This document shows, piece after piece, positions 8,621 to 16,806 of a stretch of DNA of 64,000 bases. The DNA is from Flavobacterium sp. 245 (GTDB taxonomy: Bacteria > Bacteroidota > Bacteroidia > Flavobacteriales > Flavobacteriaceae). The notes beneath the pieces are model-generated. The model had not been told where the DNA came from, did not search any database, and worked only from the letters and a program-made list of their open reading frames with translations. The stretch covers positions 62,001 to 126,000 of the forward strand of contig NZ_SNXB01000006.1 in assembly GCF_004362055.1 (NCBI RefSeq). The letters run 5' to 3'. A program made the translations under genes and the position numbers. Every line of letters begins with the position of its first letter. The stretch's first letter is position 1.

Positions 8621-8724
8621 TTAAGGTTCTAAGGTTCTGAGAGGCTAAGGTACTGAGGTTTAATGTTGAAAATAAAAAAAGGTGCTAAAATCTTAGAATC
8701 TTAGCACCTTAGTATCTTAGCAAC
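8621..8724. repeat. Imperfect inverted repeat built from 'cttag' words
   Basis: 8621-8657 repeats aaggttct and gctaaggtact. 8688-8724 repeats cttagaat and cttagcac in the complementary sense. The arms pair imperfectly across a ~30-bp AT-rich loop between the ddl stop and the DUF421 start. Similar cttag words occur at 6010-6045. Confidence 0.55.
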
Positions 8725-9696
8725 TTATGAAAGCGCTAGTTCAATTGCATTGGTAAACAAATCTGCCAGAGAAATCCCAGCGGCTTTTGCTTGCTGCGGA
8801 ATCAAACTTTCTGTTGTTAAACCCGGAATTGTATTCATTTCCAGGATATATGGTTCGTTGTCTACAATAATGAATTCGCTTCGTGAGAAACCTTTCATTT
8901 TTAAGACTTCGTAAGCACGTTTTGCTGTTTCGCTCACTTTTTTAGTTAACTCATCAGAGATTCTTGCCGGTGTAATTTCCTGTGATTTTCCTTCGTATTT
9001 GGCTTCGTAGTCAAAGAAATCATTGTCAGAAACAATTTCGGTAATTGGCAAGACTTTGATTTCGCCTTTGTAATTGATTACACCAACAGAAACTTCAGTT
9101 CCGTCAAGAAAACTTTCAATGATGATTTCGTTATCTTCTTTATAGGCTACTTCAATTGCGATTGGAAGTTCGGCTTCCGTTTTTACTTTTGAGATTCCGA
9201 AACTTGATCCCGCTTTGTTTGGCTTTACGAAACATGGCAAACCTACTTTTTTAATGATTTCTTCCGTGTTGATGAGATCGCCTTTATTTAGGTAATAAGA
9301 AATTGCCGTTTTGATTCCGTATGGTTTTAAAACTGATAACAAATCACGTTTATTAAAAGTCAATGCCGATTGGTAATAATCACAAGACGATTGCGGTAAT
9401 CCAATTAATTCAAAATAAGCCTGCATTAGACCATCTTCACCTGGAGTTCCGTGAATGGCGTTGAAAACGCAGTCGAAAGTTATTTTTTCGCCGTTTACTG
9501 TTACAGAAAAATCGTTTCTGTCAATTGGAAATTCGGCGTCATTTGCGTCTACATAAACCCATTTTTCTTTGAAAATATGAATTCGGAATCCGTTGTATTT
9601 TGTTTTGTCAAGATATTGGTACACAACGTTTCCGCTGATAAGCGAAATTTTGTATTCGCTTGAATATCCGCCCATGATGATGGCAATGTTTTTCAT
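8725..9696 (-). CDS. ddl: D-alanine--D-alanine ligase
   Basis: A 323-residue ATP-grasp ligase joining two D-alanines for peptidoglycan precursors. The N-terminal MGGYSSEYKISLISG matches the Ddl GGxSxE motif. Central ATP-grasp elements include GLPCFVKPNKAGSSFGISKV and GTEVSVGVI, and the Mg/substrate region EMNTIPGLT lies near the C-terminus. The length is normal for Ddl. It is divergent from the PASTA-protein/rluD pair. Confidence 0.95.
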   Translation of the reverse strand: MKNIAIIMGGYSSEYKISLISGNVVYQYLDKTKYNGFRIHIFKEKWVYVDANDAEFPIDRNDFSVTVNGEKITFDCVFNAIHGTPGEDGLMQAYFELIGLPQSSCDYYQSALTFNKRDLLSVLKPYGIKTAISYYLNKGDLINTEEIIKKVGLPCFVKPNKAGSSFGISKVKTEAELPIAIEVAYKEDNEIIIESFLDGTEVSVGVINYKGEIKVLPITEIVSDNDFFDYEAKYEGKSQEITPARISDELTKKVSETAKRAYEVLKMKGFSRSEFIIVDNEPYILEMNTIPGLTTESLIPQQAKAAGISLADLFTNAIELALS

Positions 9697-9800
9697 TGAC
9701 TTTTTGTTTATTTGTTTAATCGTTAATTTGTTTAATCGTTGATTCGTTTAATCGCTTTTTTTGCCACGAATTTCACGAATTGTTTTTTCGTTTTGTTTGT

Positions 9801-9868
9801 GAGACTTAGCGAAGTCGAAGTCCCATTTGCTGCATCACTTTGCGTAGACTTCGACTTCGCTCAGTCTG
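9801..9868. repeat. Inverted repeat with 'gacttcg' arms
   Basis: Left arm 9801-9822 (gagacttagcgaagtcgaag...) and right arm 9847-9868 (gacttcgacttcgctcag...) pair at 20 of 22 positions across a 24-bp loop. It lies in the 420-bp space between ddl and the PASTA gene. Confidence 0.7.
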
Positions 9869-9917
9869 ACAATATTGTGGTTATTCTAATAAAAACAAAA
9901 TGTTCTTTTGAAACCGA

Positions 9918-9997
9918 GTGCCCTAGCCCTGATGGGAGCGGCATCCTTTTATGGTGGGGTTCACCATAAAAGATACAGCGGACAGCAGGAAACAGCT
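9918..9997 (-). repeat. Dispersed hairpin repeat, copy E (reverse orientation)
   Basis: On the minus strand this reads gctgtttcctgctgtccgct, then atcttttatgg, a short gap, ccataaaaggat, and ends in a gggctagggc box. The same order of blocks (cccgctata..., atcttttgt, acaaaagga, atcggggctaggg) is seen in the copies near 33.1, 43.5 and 45.6 kb. The inner ctttttatgg/ccataaaag part forms a hairpin. It lies between divergent ddl and the PASTA gene. Confidence 0.6.
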
Positions 9998-10090
9998 TCT
10001 GAAAATTATCCTTCGACTTCGCTTAGAATAACAATCGGGCGAGTTTCTTGTTTTAAACAAAATTATCATTTTTTTTGAAATGAAATACTT

Positions 10091-10098
10091 TATCTTTG
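10091..10098 (+). promoter_or_regulatory. -7 promoter element of the PASTA-protein/rluD unit
   Basis: TATCTTTG matches TAnnTTTG exactly, 20 bp before the ATG at 10119. No TTG box is at ideal spacing. Confidence 0.45.
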
Positions 10099-10118
10099 CC
10101 TCAACTAAAAATTAATTT

Positions 10119-10739
10119 ATGAGTTTACGTAAGTATTTAACTAGCCGCGTATTTTTTTTACAATTATTGGCTGCGGCAGCTATCATTGCAGTTTTGGGTT
10201 ATTTGTTTATGCATTGGTTGACTTTTACAACTGATCACGGACACGAAATTGCGGTTCCGAATTTAGCAAAATTGACTGAAGAACAGGTTGAAGAGAAATT
10301 AGACGAACTGGACTTAGATTATGTGCTTTTGGATAGTGTTGATTACCGTAGTGAATATCCGAAATTTAGTGTTGTTGAGCAGGATCCGCTGCCGGGAACT
10401 AAAGTGAAAGTAGGAAGAAAAATATATATTAAAATTAACTCGTCTGGATTCTCATCGGTTAAGATTCCTGATTTAATTGAGAAAACGTATCGTGAAGCGG
10501 TTCCAACTTTGAAAGCTTTAGGACTTGAGCCGGGAACCATTACTTATATTCCGAATCTTGGAAAAGATATGGTTCTTGAAATGCGTTACAAAGGCAGAAA
10601 TTTAAAAGTAGGAGACCGTGTATTGAAAGCGTCTAAAATTGATTTGGTTTTAGGTGACGGAAAAGCGAGTTATGTAGATGATAGTCAGGCAACAGATAGT
10701 ACAGCCGTGCCTGCAGAAACCCCACAAGATGAACAATAA
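10119..10739 (+). CDS. PASTA-domain membrane protein
   Basis: A 206-residue protein. One transmembrane helix (residues ~10-31) is followed by PASTA-type repeats at about residues 40-110 and 115-180, with VPNLAKLTEEQVEEKLDELD and VVEQDPLPGTKVKVGRKIYI, then a Ser/Thr/Ala-rich tail. PASTA domains often bind peptidoglycan or muropeptides. No kinase domain is attached, unlike the Firmicute PknB proteins. Its 3' end overlaps rluD by 11 bp, so the two are translationally coupled. A cell-wall sensing or anchoring role near ddl is plausible but inferred. Confidence 0.85.
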   Translation: MSLRKYLTSRVFFLQLLAAAAIIAVLGYLFMHWLTFTTDHGHEIAVPNLAKLTEEQVEEKLDELDLDYVLLDSVDYRSEYPKFSVVEQDPLPGTKVKVGRKIYIKINSSGFSSVKIPDLIEKTYREAVPTLKALGLEPGTITYIPNLGKDMVLEMRYKGRNLKVGDRVLKASKIDLVLGDGKASYVDDSQATDSTAVPAETPQDEQ

Positions 10740-11775
10740 TATTGAAGAAAATTTAGATCTGGAAGATGAATTATTCGAACATTACAGATTTGAAGTCCCT
10801 AAAGGTCAAGCGTTTTTGCGTATTGATAAATATTTAATGAATTTGATTCAGAATGCCACGCGTAATAAAATTCAGAACGCGGCAACTGAAGGAAACATTT
10901 TTGTAAATGATATTCCGGTAAAATCAAATTATAAAGTAAAACCTTTTGATGTGATAACGGTTATGTTATCGCATCCGCCATACGAAAATCATATTCTGCC
11001 AGAAGATCTTCCGATCAATATTGTGTATGAAGACGATGCGTTTTTGTTAATCAATAAAGAGCCAGGAATGGTAGTGCATCCGGGACACGGAAATTATACA
11101 GGAACTCTTGTAAATGCATTGGCACATCATTTTGATAACTTGCCAATGAACAGCAGTGAACGTCCTGGTTTGGTGCACCGAATTGATAAAGATACTTCGG
11201 GACTTTTGGTTGTTGCCAAAACGGAAGCTGCAATGACGCATTTAGCAAAACAGTTTGAAGCTAAAACAACTGAACGCGAATATATTGCGCTCGTTTGGGG
11301 GAATGTTGCAGAAGAAAGCGGAACGATTGAGGGAAACTTGGCACGACATTTAAAAGACCGTATGCAAATGGCAGTTTTTGCTGATCCTGAAATTGGAAAG
11401 CCTGCCATTACACATTATAAGGTTTTAGAACGTTTTGGTTATGTGACTTTGATTTCGTGTAAACTGGAAACAGGAAGAACACACCAAATTCGTGCGCACA
11501 TGAAACATATTGGGCATCCGTTATTTAATGATGAGCGTTACGGCGGGCATTTGATTTTGAAGGGAACCACGTTTACAAAATACAAACAGTTTATAGAAAA
11601 TTGTTTTAAAGCATTGCCACGTCAGGCGCTTCATGCGAAAACGCTTGGATTTGTTCACCCAAATACTGGCGAATTAATGCGTTTTGATACAGAATTGCCT
11701 CAAGATTTTCAGGATTGTATTGAAAAATGGCGTACGTATGTGAAGTCACATAATACTGAAGATGAAGATGCTTAA
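10729..11775 (+). CDS. rluD: 23S rRNA pseudouridine synthase, RluD type
   Basis: A 348-residue protein from ATG 10729; an upstream in-frame start would lie deep within the PASTA gene. Residues ~28-80 form an S4 RNA-binding domain (RIDKYLMNLI...). The RluA/RluD catalytic motif HRIDKDTSG is at 150-158 with catalytic Asp155. The C-terminal GRTHQIRAHMKHIGHPLFND is the family signature. It should make pseudouridines in helix 69 of 23S rRNA, as RluD does; RluC/RluA specificity cannot be fully excluded by eye. Confidence 0.9.
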   Translation: MNNNIEENLDLEDELFEHYRFEVPKGQAFLRIDKYLMNLIQNATRNKIQNAATEGNIFVNDIPVKSNYKVKPFDVITVMLSHPPYENHILPEDLPINIVYEDDAFLLINKEPGMVVHPGHGNYTGTLVNALAHHFDNLPMNSSERPGLVHRIDKDTSGLLVVAKTEAAMTHLAKQFEAKTTEREYIALVWGNVAEESGTIEGNLARHLKDRMQMAVFADPEIGKPAITHYKVLERFGYVTLISCKLETGRTHQIRAHMKHIGHPLFNDERYGGHLILKGTTFTKYKQFIENCFKALPRQALHAKTLGFVHPNTGELMRFDTELPQDFQDCIEKWRTYVKSHNTEDEDA

Positions 11776-11820
11776 ATTAGATAATTTGTCAATTTGAAAA
11801 TTAGATAATTTCTTATATTG

Positions 11821-11847
11821 AAAAAGCTCCTTTTGGGGCTTTTTTTA
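11821..11847 (+). terminator. Rho-independent terminator after rluD
   Basis: aaaaagctcc pairs with ggggcttttt (one mismatch) around a short T loop and is followed by a T run, 45 bp after the rluD stop. Confidence 0.8.
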
Positions 11848-11957
11848 TTTTACCATTAAGATATTAAGTTAATTAAGCTAAGACTTTAACTGGCTTACTA
11901 TTCTAAGAAGAAAAATTAAGCGCAAAAACTTAATTAACTTAATATCTTAATGGTAAA
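11848..11957. repeat. Perfect 29-bp inverted repeat
   Basis: Left arm 11848-11876 (starts tttaccattaagatattaag) and right arm 11929-11957 are exact reverse complements over 29 bp with a 52-bp loop. It sits between the convergent genes rluD and the ABC ATPase and could form a strong hairpin in either transcript. Confidence 0.9.
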
Positions 11958-11961
11958 AATT

Positions 11962-13203
11962 TCAGTTCAATTCTGAGTGATATTTTATTTTACCGATTGA
12001 TCCTGTTGGATTTGGTAATAGCTCAAAAATCGAAGTAGGAGCTAGGCCTTGTTCTATTCTATGCGAAACATACAAAATCGTAACGTTTGTTTCTTGCTTA
12101 ATTGTATTGATTAGCTGAATTACCAAATCTACATTTTCGTCGTCCAGACCTTCTACAGGTTCGTCTAGAATTAATAATGGCGGATGCTTTAAAACGGCAC
12201 GGACAATCAGCGCAACTCTTTGCTGGCCGATAGAAAGATCAATGAAACGTTTTTTTCTTAAATGCGTCATTTCGATTACGTCCAACCATTGTGATACAAT
12301 TTGCTGTTGATGTGTTGTCGGTTCATTGTAAAGTCCGATGGAATCAAAAAAACCGGAAAGAATCATTTGTTCTAAAGTGTGTCCTTTTTGAAATAAATCG
12401 GTCATAGAAGTTGTGAAAATTCCAATTTGTTTTTTGATGTCCCAAACGCTTTCTCCAGTTCCTTTTTTTCTTCCGAATAAAAATAAATCCTGTCCGAATC
12501 CTTTTGGATTATCGCCTGTAATTAGTGATAAAATAGTGCTTTTTCCAGAACCATTTGGCCCAATTAACTGCCAGAATTCACCTTGTTTTATGGTCCACGA
12601 AATAGTGTCAAGAATTTTTCTTTCGTCGTAACTAACCGAAACATTTTCTAATTTTATTAATTCGCTTTCGGGGAAAGAATGCGGTTCAATCGCTTTTGGG
12701 ATTGCCGATGCATTTAAGGTTTTGAAATGATTCTCAACTTTTGAAATTGGATGCAGTTCAAAAGTATTGTCCTTGATCTGTGCTTTGTTCGGAACAAATT
12801 CCAAAACATCAACAACACGGTTTAAAAGCTGGATAATAGCAATATCATTAGTTAAATCTTTTAAAGAATCTGCCAAAATTACTCTTGAAGCCTGATCTAA
12901 ATGATCAAACGGATTGTCAAAAATGATAAAATCTGGTTTCTGATTGATGCAGTATTTTAGAAATTCTTTTTTGCGTTCGCCTGATGAAAAGGTTCTCAAT
13001 TGACGATGAGATTCTGGAGAAGCTTCTACACTGTCATATTGGTACTCTTTTTCGATGAATTTTTCAATCGCGATGTCAGAGAACAAAATCCCTTTTTGAT
13101 TATTAAAAACGGCTAAATCTCCTTTTGCCTCGCCGTTCAGTATGTTTTCAATAAAAGCCTTTTTGTTTACCTGGTTAGATAAAAGAATGTCCCAGTGTTG
13201 CAT
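11962..13203 (-). CDS. Tandem ABC ATPase, ModF-like, with degenerate first half
   Basis: A 413-residue protein from ATG 13203. The in-frame ATG at 13242 adds 13 residues encoded by an intergenic repeat, so it is rejected. Two ABC ATPase halves are visible. The first keeps a signature-like SSGE (73-76) and a Walker-B-like FIIFDNPFDHLD (92-103) but has no P-loop. The second is complete: GPNGSGKST (215-223), LSIGQQ (323-328) and LLILDEP (343-349). The arrangement resembles ModF/PhrA-type cytoplasmic ATPases. No transporter genes are adjacent. Because the first half lacks Walker A, only one site per chain should hydrolyse ATP. Confidence 0.75.
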   Translation of the reverse strand: MQHWDILLSNQVNKKAFIENILNGEAKGDLAVFNNQKGILFSDIAIEKFIEKEYQYDSVEASPESHRQLRTFSSGERKKEFLKYCINQKPDFIIFDNPFDHLDQASRVILADSLKDLTNDIAIIQLLNRVVDVLEFVPNKAQIKDNTFELHPISKVENHFKTLNASAIPKAIEPHSFPESELIKLENVSVSYDERKILDTISWTIKQGEFWQLIGPNGSGKSTILSLITGDNPKGFGQDLFLFGRKKGTGESVWDIKKQIGIFTTSMTDLFQKGHTLEQMILSGFFDSIGLYNEPTTHQQQIVSQWLDVIEMTHLRKKRFIDLSIGQQRVALIVRAVLKHPPLLILDEPVEGLDDENVDLVIQLINTIKQETNVTILYVSHRIEQGLAPTSIFELLPNPTGSIGKIKYHSELN

Positions 13204-13224
13204 TTTTGTATTATTAAAAGTTTC

Positions 13225-13285
13225 TTTTGCCACAGATTTCACAGGTTAGAATGATTCATCTTTTGCTGCTTTATCTGTGGCAAAA
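13225..13285. repeat. Inverted repeat with 13-bp perfect arms
   Basis: ttttgccacagat (13225-13237) and atctgtggcaaaa (13273-13285) are exact reverse complements. It lies between the sulfurtransferase and the ABC ATPase, both on the minus strand, and may mark the sulfurtransferase transcript end. Confidence 0.75.
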
Positions 13286-13295
13286 AAATATTTAT

Positions 13296-14147
13296 TTAGT
13301 TTTTCGTCGCCATTTCGCGGTCATTTCTCGACCATTCGCTCCATGAACCGACATAAAGTTTCGGAATATCGATTCCGGCATAATCCATTGCTAAAAGTGT
13401 GTGACAAGCCGTAACGCCTGAGCCACAGTGTACAATTACATTTTCGGATGATTTGTTTTCTAAAACTTCGGAATATTTTTTAGCTAGGATTTCAGGAGAT
13501 TTAAAAAGGCCATTTTCATCTAAGTTTTCGCTAAACGGAACATTTACAGCTCCGGGAATATGTCCTGCGATTAAATCCAGCGGTTCTGTAAGGCCATCAA
13601 ATCGATTTTTATCTCTTACATCAATTACTATATTTTCTTTGTTATTTCGAGCTTTTTCGACTTCTTCGATATCGGCTGTTTTTAATTTCCATTCTGAAAT
13701 TGGATAATTTTTTATTGTTTCAAAATTCTCCATTTCAGAACTTACAGGAAAACCAGCTTTTACAGCTTCTTGTAAGCCTCCGTTTAAAACCTGAACTTTC
13801 TCGTGTCCAATTGCTCGCAGCATCCACCAAAATCTTGAAGCCGCATTTGAACCGTTTTTTTCATCATAAACAATGACATGACTTTCAGGAGAAATTCCTG
13901 TTTTAGAAAGTACATCAGCGAACTTTTCTAACGACGGAAGCGGATGCCTTCCACCATTTTTCGGATTACAGTCGACTGTTGCCAAATCTTTGTTCAAATC
14001 AATATATCGGGCGCCTTTTAAATGTTCTTTTAGATAATTTTCTTGTGCATTAATTCCGGCTCTGGCGTCAATTAAAACAATTGCTGTTGAATTTGATAAT
14101 TGAATTAATGCTTCAGAATTTATAATAGGAGAAAGTTTGTTTGACAT
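13296..14147 (-). CDS. sseA: 3-mercaptopyruvate/thiosulfate sulfurtransferase
   Basis: A 283-residue protein from ATG 14147, which avoids overlap with the ThuA-like gene; an upstream in-frame ATG at 14177 is less likely. It has two rhodanese domains. The C-terminal one carries the active loop CGSGVT with Cys241; CGSGV is typical of mercaptopyruvate sulfurtransferases, whereas rhodaneses have CRKGVT. The N-terminal domain contains DARAGINAQENYL and lacks a catalytic Cys, as usual. It transfers sulfane sulfur from 3-mercaptopyruvate to thiophilic acceptors. Confidence 0.88.
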   Translation of the reverse strand: MSNKLSPIINSEALIQLSNSTAIVLIDARAGINAQENYLKEHLKGARYIDLNKDLATVDCNPKNGGRHPLPSLEKFADVLSKTGISPESHVIVYDEKNGSNAASRFWWMLRAIGHEKVQVLNGGLQEAVKAGFPVSSEMENFETIKNYPISEWKLKTADIEEVEKARNNKENIVIDVRDKNRFDGLTEPLDLIAGHIPGAVNVPFSENLDENGLFKSPEILAKKYSEVLENKSSENVIVHCGSGVTACHTLLAMDYAGIDIPKLYVGSWSEWSRNDREMATKN

Positions 14148-14154
14148 TTTGAAA

Positions 14155-15009
14155 TTATTTACTTTTTTTATTTCCAAACAAAAGCAAAGCGTTCAGAATT
14201 ACTTTGTTTTGCGCTTCATTTTCAAATGTATACGACAGGGTTTTGTTAGTTTTGCCTTCATAATCAATATCATTATGCCCCATGTTTACGTATAGCATTT
14301 TGTATTTTTTATTGGTCCAAACTACCGGGTAATAACCGCTGTGCCATATTTCATGTGCTTTTGGACCAGTCCCTAAAGGGAAACTGCTTTCGTCAATTGC
14401 TAACAGAATTTTGATGTCTGGATTTTTTGTCAAATCATTGCTCCATCGGTACCATTCGTTTGGCTGGGACTTAAAAGTTTTAGGAACATTTTTAGTTATC
14501 GGATCTTGATTTTCAACTCTTAAAATTGCTGATGTCGGGCGCCATGTATTGCTTCCATATTCACCAGAACCTAAAAATGTATTGTGATACCAATCCCAGT
14601 TTTGCGGATACGATGAATCGTTTAGCGCAAAGGCCGAGAAATGAAAGCCAATAAAACCGCCGCCGTTTTCCATATATTTTTGGAAAGCTTCGCGCTGCGA
14701 TGGAGTTTCTGGTCTTGTATCTAAAAACAATACTACTTGATAATTAGCTAAAAATTTTGCATTAAGGTTGTCCCAATTACTAGTTGAATCGTATTCAAAA
14801 TGATTTTCTTCTGCTGCTTTGGGAAACCATTTATTGGCTTCATGCACGAAACTTATATGAGCCTGATCATTTTTGCCTGTATAAAAAGCGATTACTTTAA
14901 ATTTTGATTTTTCTTTTTTATGCTGTGCAATTCCTGCAAAACAAACTAGAAAAAGAGCTAGCAGTATACTTTTACTAACTAATTTTATTTTTTGATTAAA
15001 AATAGTCAT
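14155..15009 (-). CDS. Secreted ThuA-like protein
   Basis: A 284-residue protein with a signal peptide (hydrophobic residues ~14-28, ending FAGIAQ). The ThuA-like fold (glutamine-amidotransferase-like, often linked to sugar or trehalose use) is suggested by KVIAFYTG near the start, VVLFLDTRPETPSQREAFQKYM, GGGFIGFHF and NMGHNDIDYEG. It sits 7 bp before the sulfurtransferase start and 5 bp after the DUF1398 gene, so the three probably share a transcript. No sugar-use gene is adjacent, so the substrate is unknown. Confidence 0.8.
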   Translation of the reverse strand: MTIFNQKIKLVSKSILLALFLVCFAGIAQHKKEKSKFKVIAFYTGKNDQAHISFVHEANKWFPKAAEENHFEYDSTSNWDNLNAKFLANYQVVLFLDTRPETPSQREAFQKYMENGGGFIGFHFSAFALNDSSYPQNWDWYHNTFLGSGEYGSNTWRPTSAILRVENQDPITKNVPKTFKSQPNEWYRWSNDLTKNPDIKILLAIDESSFPLGTGPKAHEIWHSGYYPVVWTNKKYKMLYVNMGHNDIDYEGKTNKTLSYTFENEAQNKVILNALLLFGNKKSK

Positions 15010-15014
15010 TTCTC

Positions 15015-15404
15015 TTAGCTAGGAATTTTTTCAATTAAAATTTCGTTTTCCGATTTATCAAAATACGTACACGTCATTGCGATAATATCAACGCGCCATT
15101 TTGCAATACCGCATTGCGCACAATGTGTACAAAAAGTCATATAATCGGTTTCGCCATGCTGGTGTTTTACTAAAAGTTCGATAAAAAGTTCTTTATTTGG
15201 GAAATCAGCGACTTTTATTTCAGGATATTTTTCCTCAGCGGCAGCGGTATAATTATTTAATCCAAAATAAATTACACTTCCGTCATGAACAAAAGTGTCA
15301 TATCCTTTTACGCCAAGAATTATTAAATCTTGAATATAATTTGGAAAATCAGCACCGCTCTTTACTTTAGAATGTGCTTCTTTGATTTGGTCGATAGTAA
15401 ACAT
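15015..15404 (-). CDS. DUF1398 (YbcV-like) protein
   Basis: A 129-residue cytoplasmic protein. The N-terminus MFTIDQIKEAHSKVKSGADF followed by GVKGYDTFVHDGSV matches the DUF1398/YbcV family. The C-terminal half has CTHCAQCGIAKW, a Cys cluster that may bind metal. Function unknown. It is probably the first gene of a unit with the ThuA-like and sulfurtransferase genes. Confidence 0.8.
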   Translation of the reverse strand: MFTIDQIKEAHSKVKSGADFPNYIQDLIILGVKGYDTFVHDGSVIYFGLNNYTAAAEEKYPEIKVADFPNKELFIELLVKHQHGETDYMTFCTHCAQCGIAKWRVDIIAMTCTYFDKSENEILIEKIPS

Positions 15405-15430
15405 AGTTTTAGTTTTTTTAGTTAGGGTTT

Positions 15431-15521
15431 GCCACGAATTACACTAATTTCCACGAATCTTTTTTAAAATAAAACTGAAGATAATTAGTGCAAATTAGTG
15501 CAAATTAGTGTAATTCGTGGC
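15431..15521. repeat. Perfect 19-bp inverted repeat with tandem 10-mers
   Basis: gccacgaattacactaatt (15431-15449) and its exact reverse complement (15503-15521) enclose a loop that also contains tandem copies of attagtgcaa (15484-15510). It lies between two minus-strand genes; probably a transcript-end hairpin or species-typical repeat. Confidence 0.85.
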
Positions 15522-15533
15522 AGACGAAAAAAA

Positions 15534-16526
15534 TTATTGTTTCAAAAATACGATTAATGGTTTTATAAATTGATCAAAAGATTCAATATGCGGCAAATGT
15601 CCTGTATTTGGAATTTCAACCAGTTTTGAATTCGGAATTGCTTTTTGAGTTCGTTTGCCTAGTTCTGCATAATTTCCCATTTCTGCTTGGATTTCTTGAG
15701 AAACTAAAGGCTTTCCTAAAGCAGTTTTATCTCTTGTTCCAATAATTAAAAGCGTCGGAACCTGAATATTTTTAAATTCATACAAAACAGGTTGTGTAAA
15801 AATCATTTCATATAAAAGTGCCGAATTCCAAGCGACTTTATCATATTCGGGATCAGTTGTCCAGCCGGCGCCGAGTTCTGCCCACTTTTGATAATTGGCA
15901 TTCCATTTTCCGTTATAATAATTTTCCATTTGATAATTTTTGATGGACTGATAGTTTTGTTTCAGTTCAGATTCGTACCACCAGTCAACAGGTTTGTAAG
16001 GAACAACTAATTTCCAGTCTTCTAAACCAATTGGGTTTTCTAAAACTAATTTTTCAGTCATTTCCGGATACATCAAAGCAAATCTCGTAGCGAGCATTCC
16101 GCCCATAGAATGTCCTAAAATAGTTGCTTTTCCGATTCCGAGATGATCTAATAATTTTTTAGTGTTTTCTGCCAATTGCTGAAAAGTATATTGAAAATTA
16201 TCTGGTTTTGATGATTTTCCAAAACCAATCTGATCTGGAACAATCACACGAAAACCTGCCGCAGTCAACGCTTTTATGGTTGTTTCCCAATATGCTCCGT
16301 TGAAGTTTTTTCCGTGAAGAAGGACCACATTTTTGTTGTTATAATTATCCGGCTTTATATCCATATAAAACATTTGCATGTATTGTCGCTGGTTGCTTAA
16401 TTCTAAAAACTGAACAGGAAACGGATATTCGTAATTCGAAAGATTAATGTCTAAGGGTTTGATATTGACCTCTTGAGAAAAGACAAAAAGAGGGAAGAAA
16501 AACAATAAAAGCTTTATAATTTTCAT
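15534..16526 (-). CDS. Secreted alpha/beta hydrolase
   Basis: A 330-residue protein with a signal peptide (residues 1-17, ending FVFSQ). The alpha/beta-hydrolase triad is visible: nucleophile Ser140 in GHSMGG, Asp266 in GTRDKT and His310 in NTGHLPH; the oxyanion HG is at 71-72 in VVLLHGKNFNG. It should be an esterase, lipase-like or C-C hydrolase in the periplasm. The substrate is unknown. The gene is monocistronic, flanked by repeats. Confidence 0.88.
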   Translation of the reverse strand: MKIIKLLLFFFPLFVFSQEVNIKPLDINLSNYEYPFPVQFLELSNQRQYMQMFYMDIKPDNYNNKNVVLLHGKNFNGAYWETTIKALTAAGFRVIVPDQIGFGKSSKPDNFQYTFQQLAENTKKLLDHLGIGKATILGHSMGGMLATRFALMYPEMTEKLVLENPIGLEDWKLVVPYKPVDWWYESELKQNYQSIKNYQMENYYNGKWNANYQKWAELGAGWTTDPEYDKVAWNSALLYEMIFTQPVLYEFKNIQVPTLLIIGTRDKTALGKPLVSQEIQAEMGNYAELGKRTQKAIPNSKLVEIPNTGHLPHIESFDQFIKPLIVFLKQ

Positions 16527-16806
16527 TTTTGAGCGGATTATATGTTGAGAAGTATAAATTTACCGTTACCATTTTGAAATGCAAAGATTAATGTCTTAAA
16601 ATTATCAGAAAAAATGCATTCGAAATACATTCATTGTTTTTGATGCCAATAAACGATGATTTATTGAAATTTTATCGATTAAATGATGCTGATTATGAAA
16701 ATAATGCATTTAGACGAGTAATGTAGCAGTTTAGGGAACTTCTTTTATTAACAGGAAAATTGTCTGTAATTTTATAGTAAAATGTTGTTAGCTAAAAAAA
16801 TGTATT

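Noticed and set aside
9739..9969. A 76-codon plus-strand frame upstream of the PASTA gene
   Set aside because: It runs through an inverted repeat and copy E of the dispersed repeat, with no signal or domain.
13204..13242. Upstream start for the ABC ATPase
   Set aside because: The 13 extra codons are encoded by the left arm of an intergenic inverted repeat, so the ATG at 13203 is preferred.
15484..15510. Short direct repeats that could suggest a CRISPR array
   Set aside because: The units are adjacent 10-mers without spacers; no cas genes are present. No CRISPR array was found in the window.
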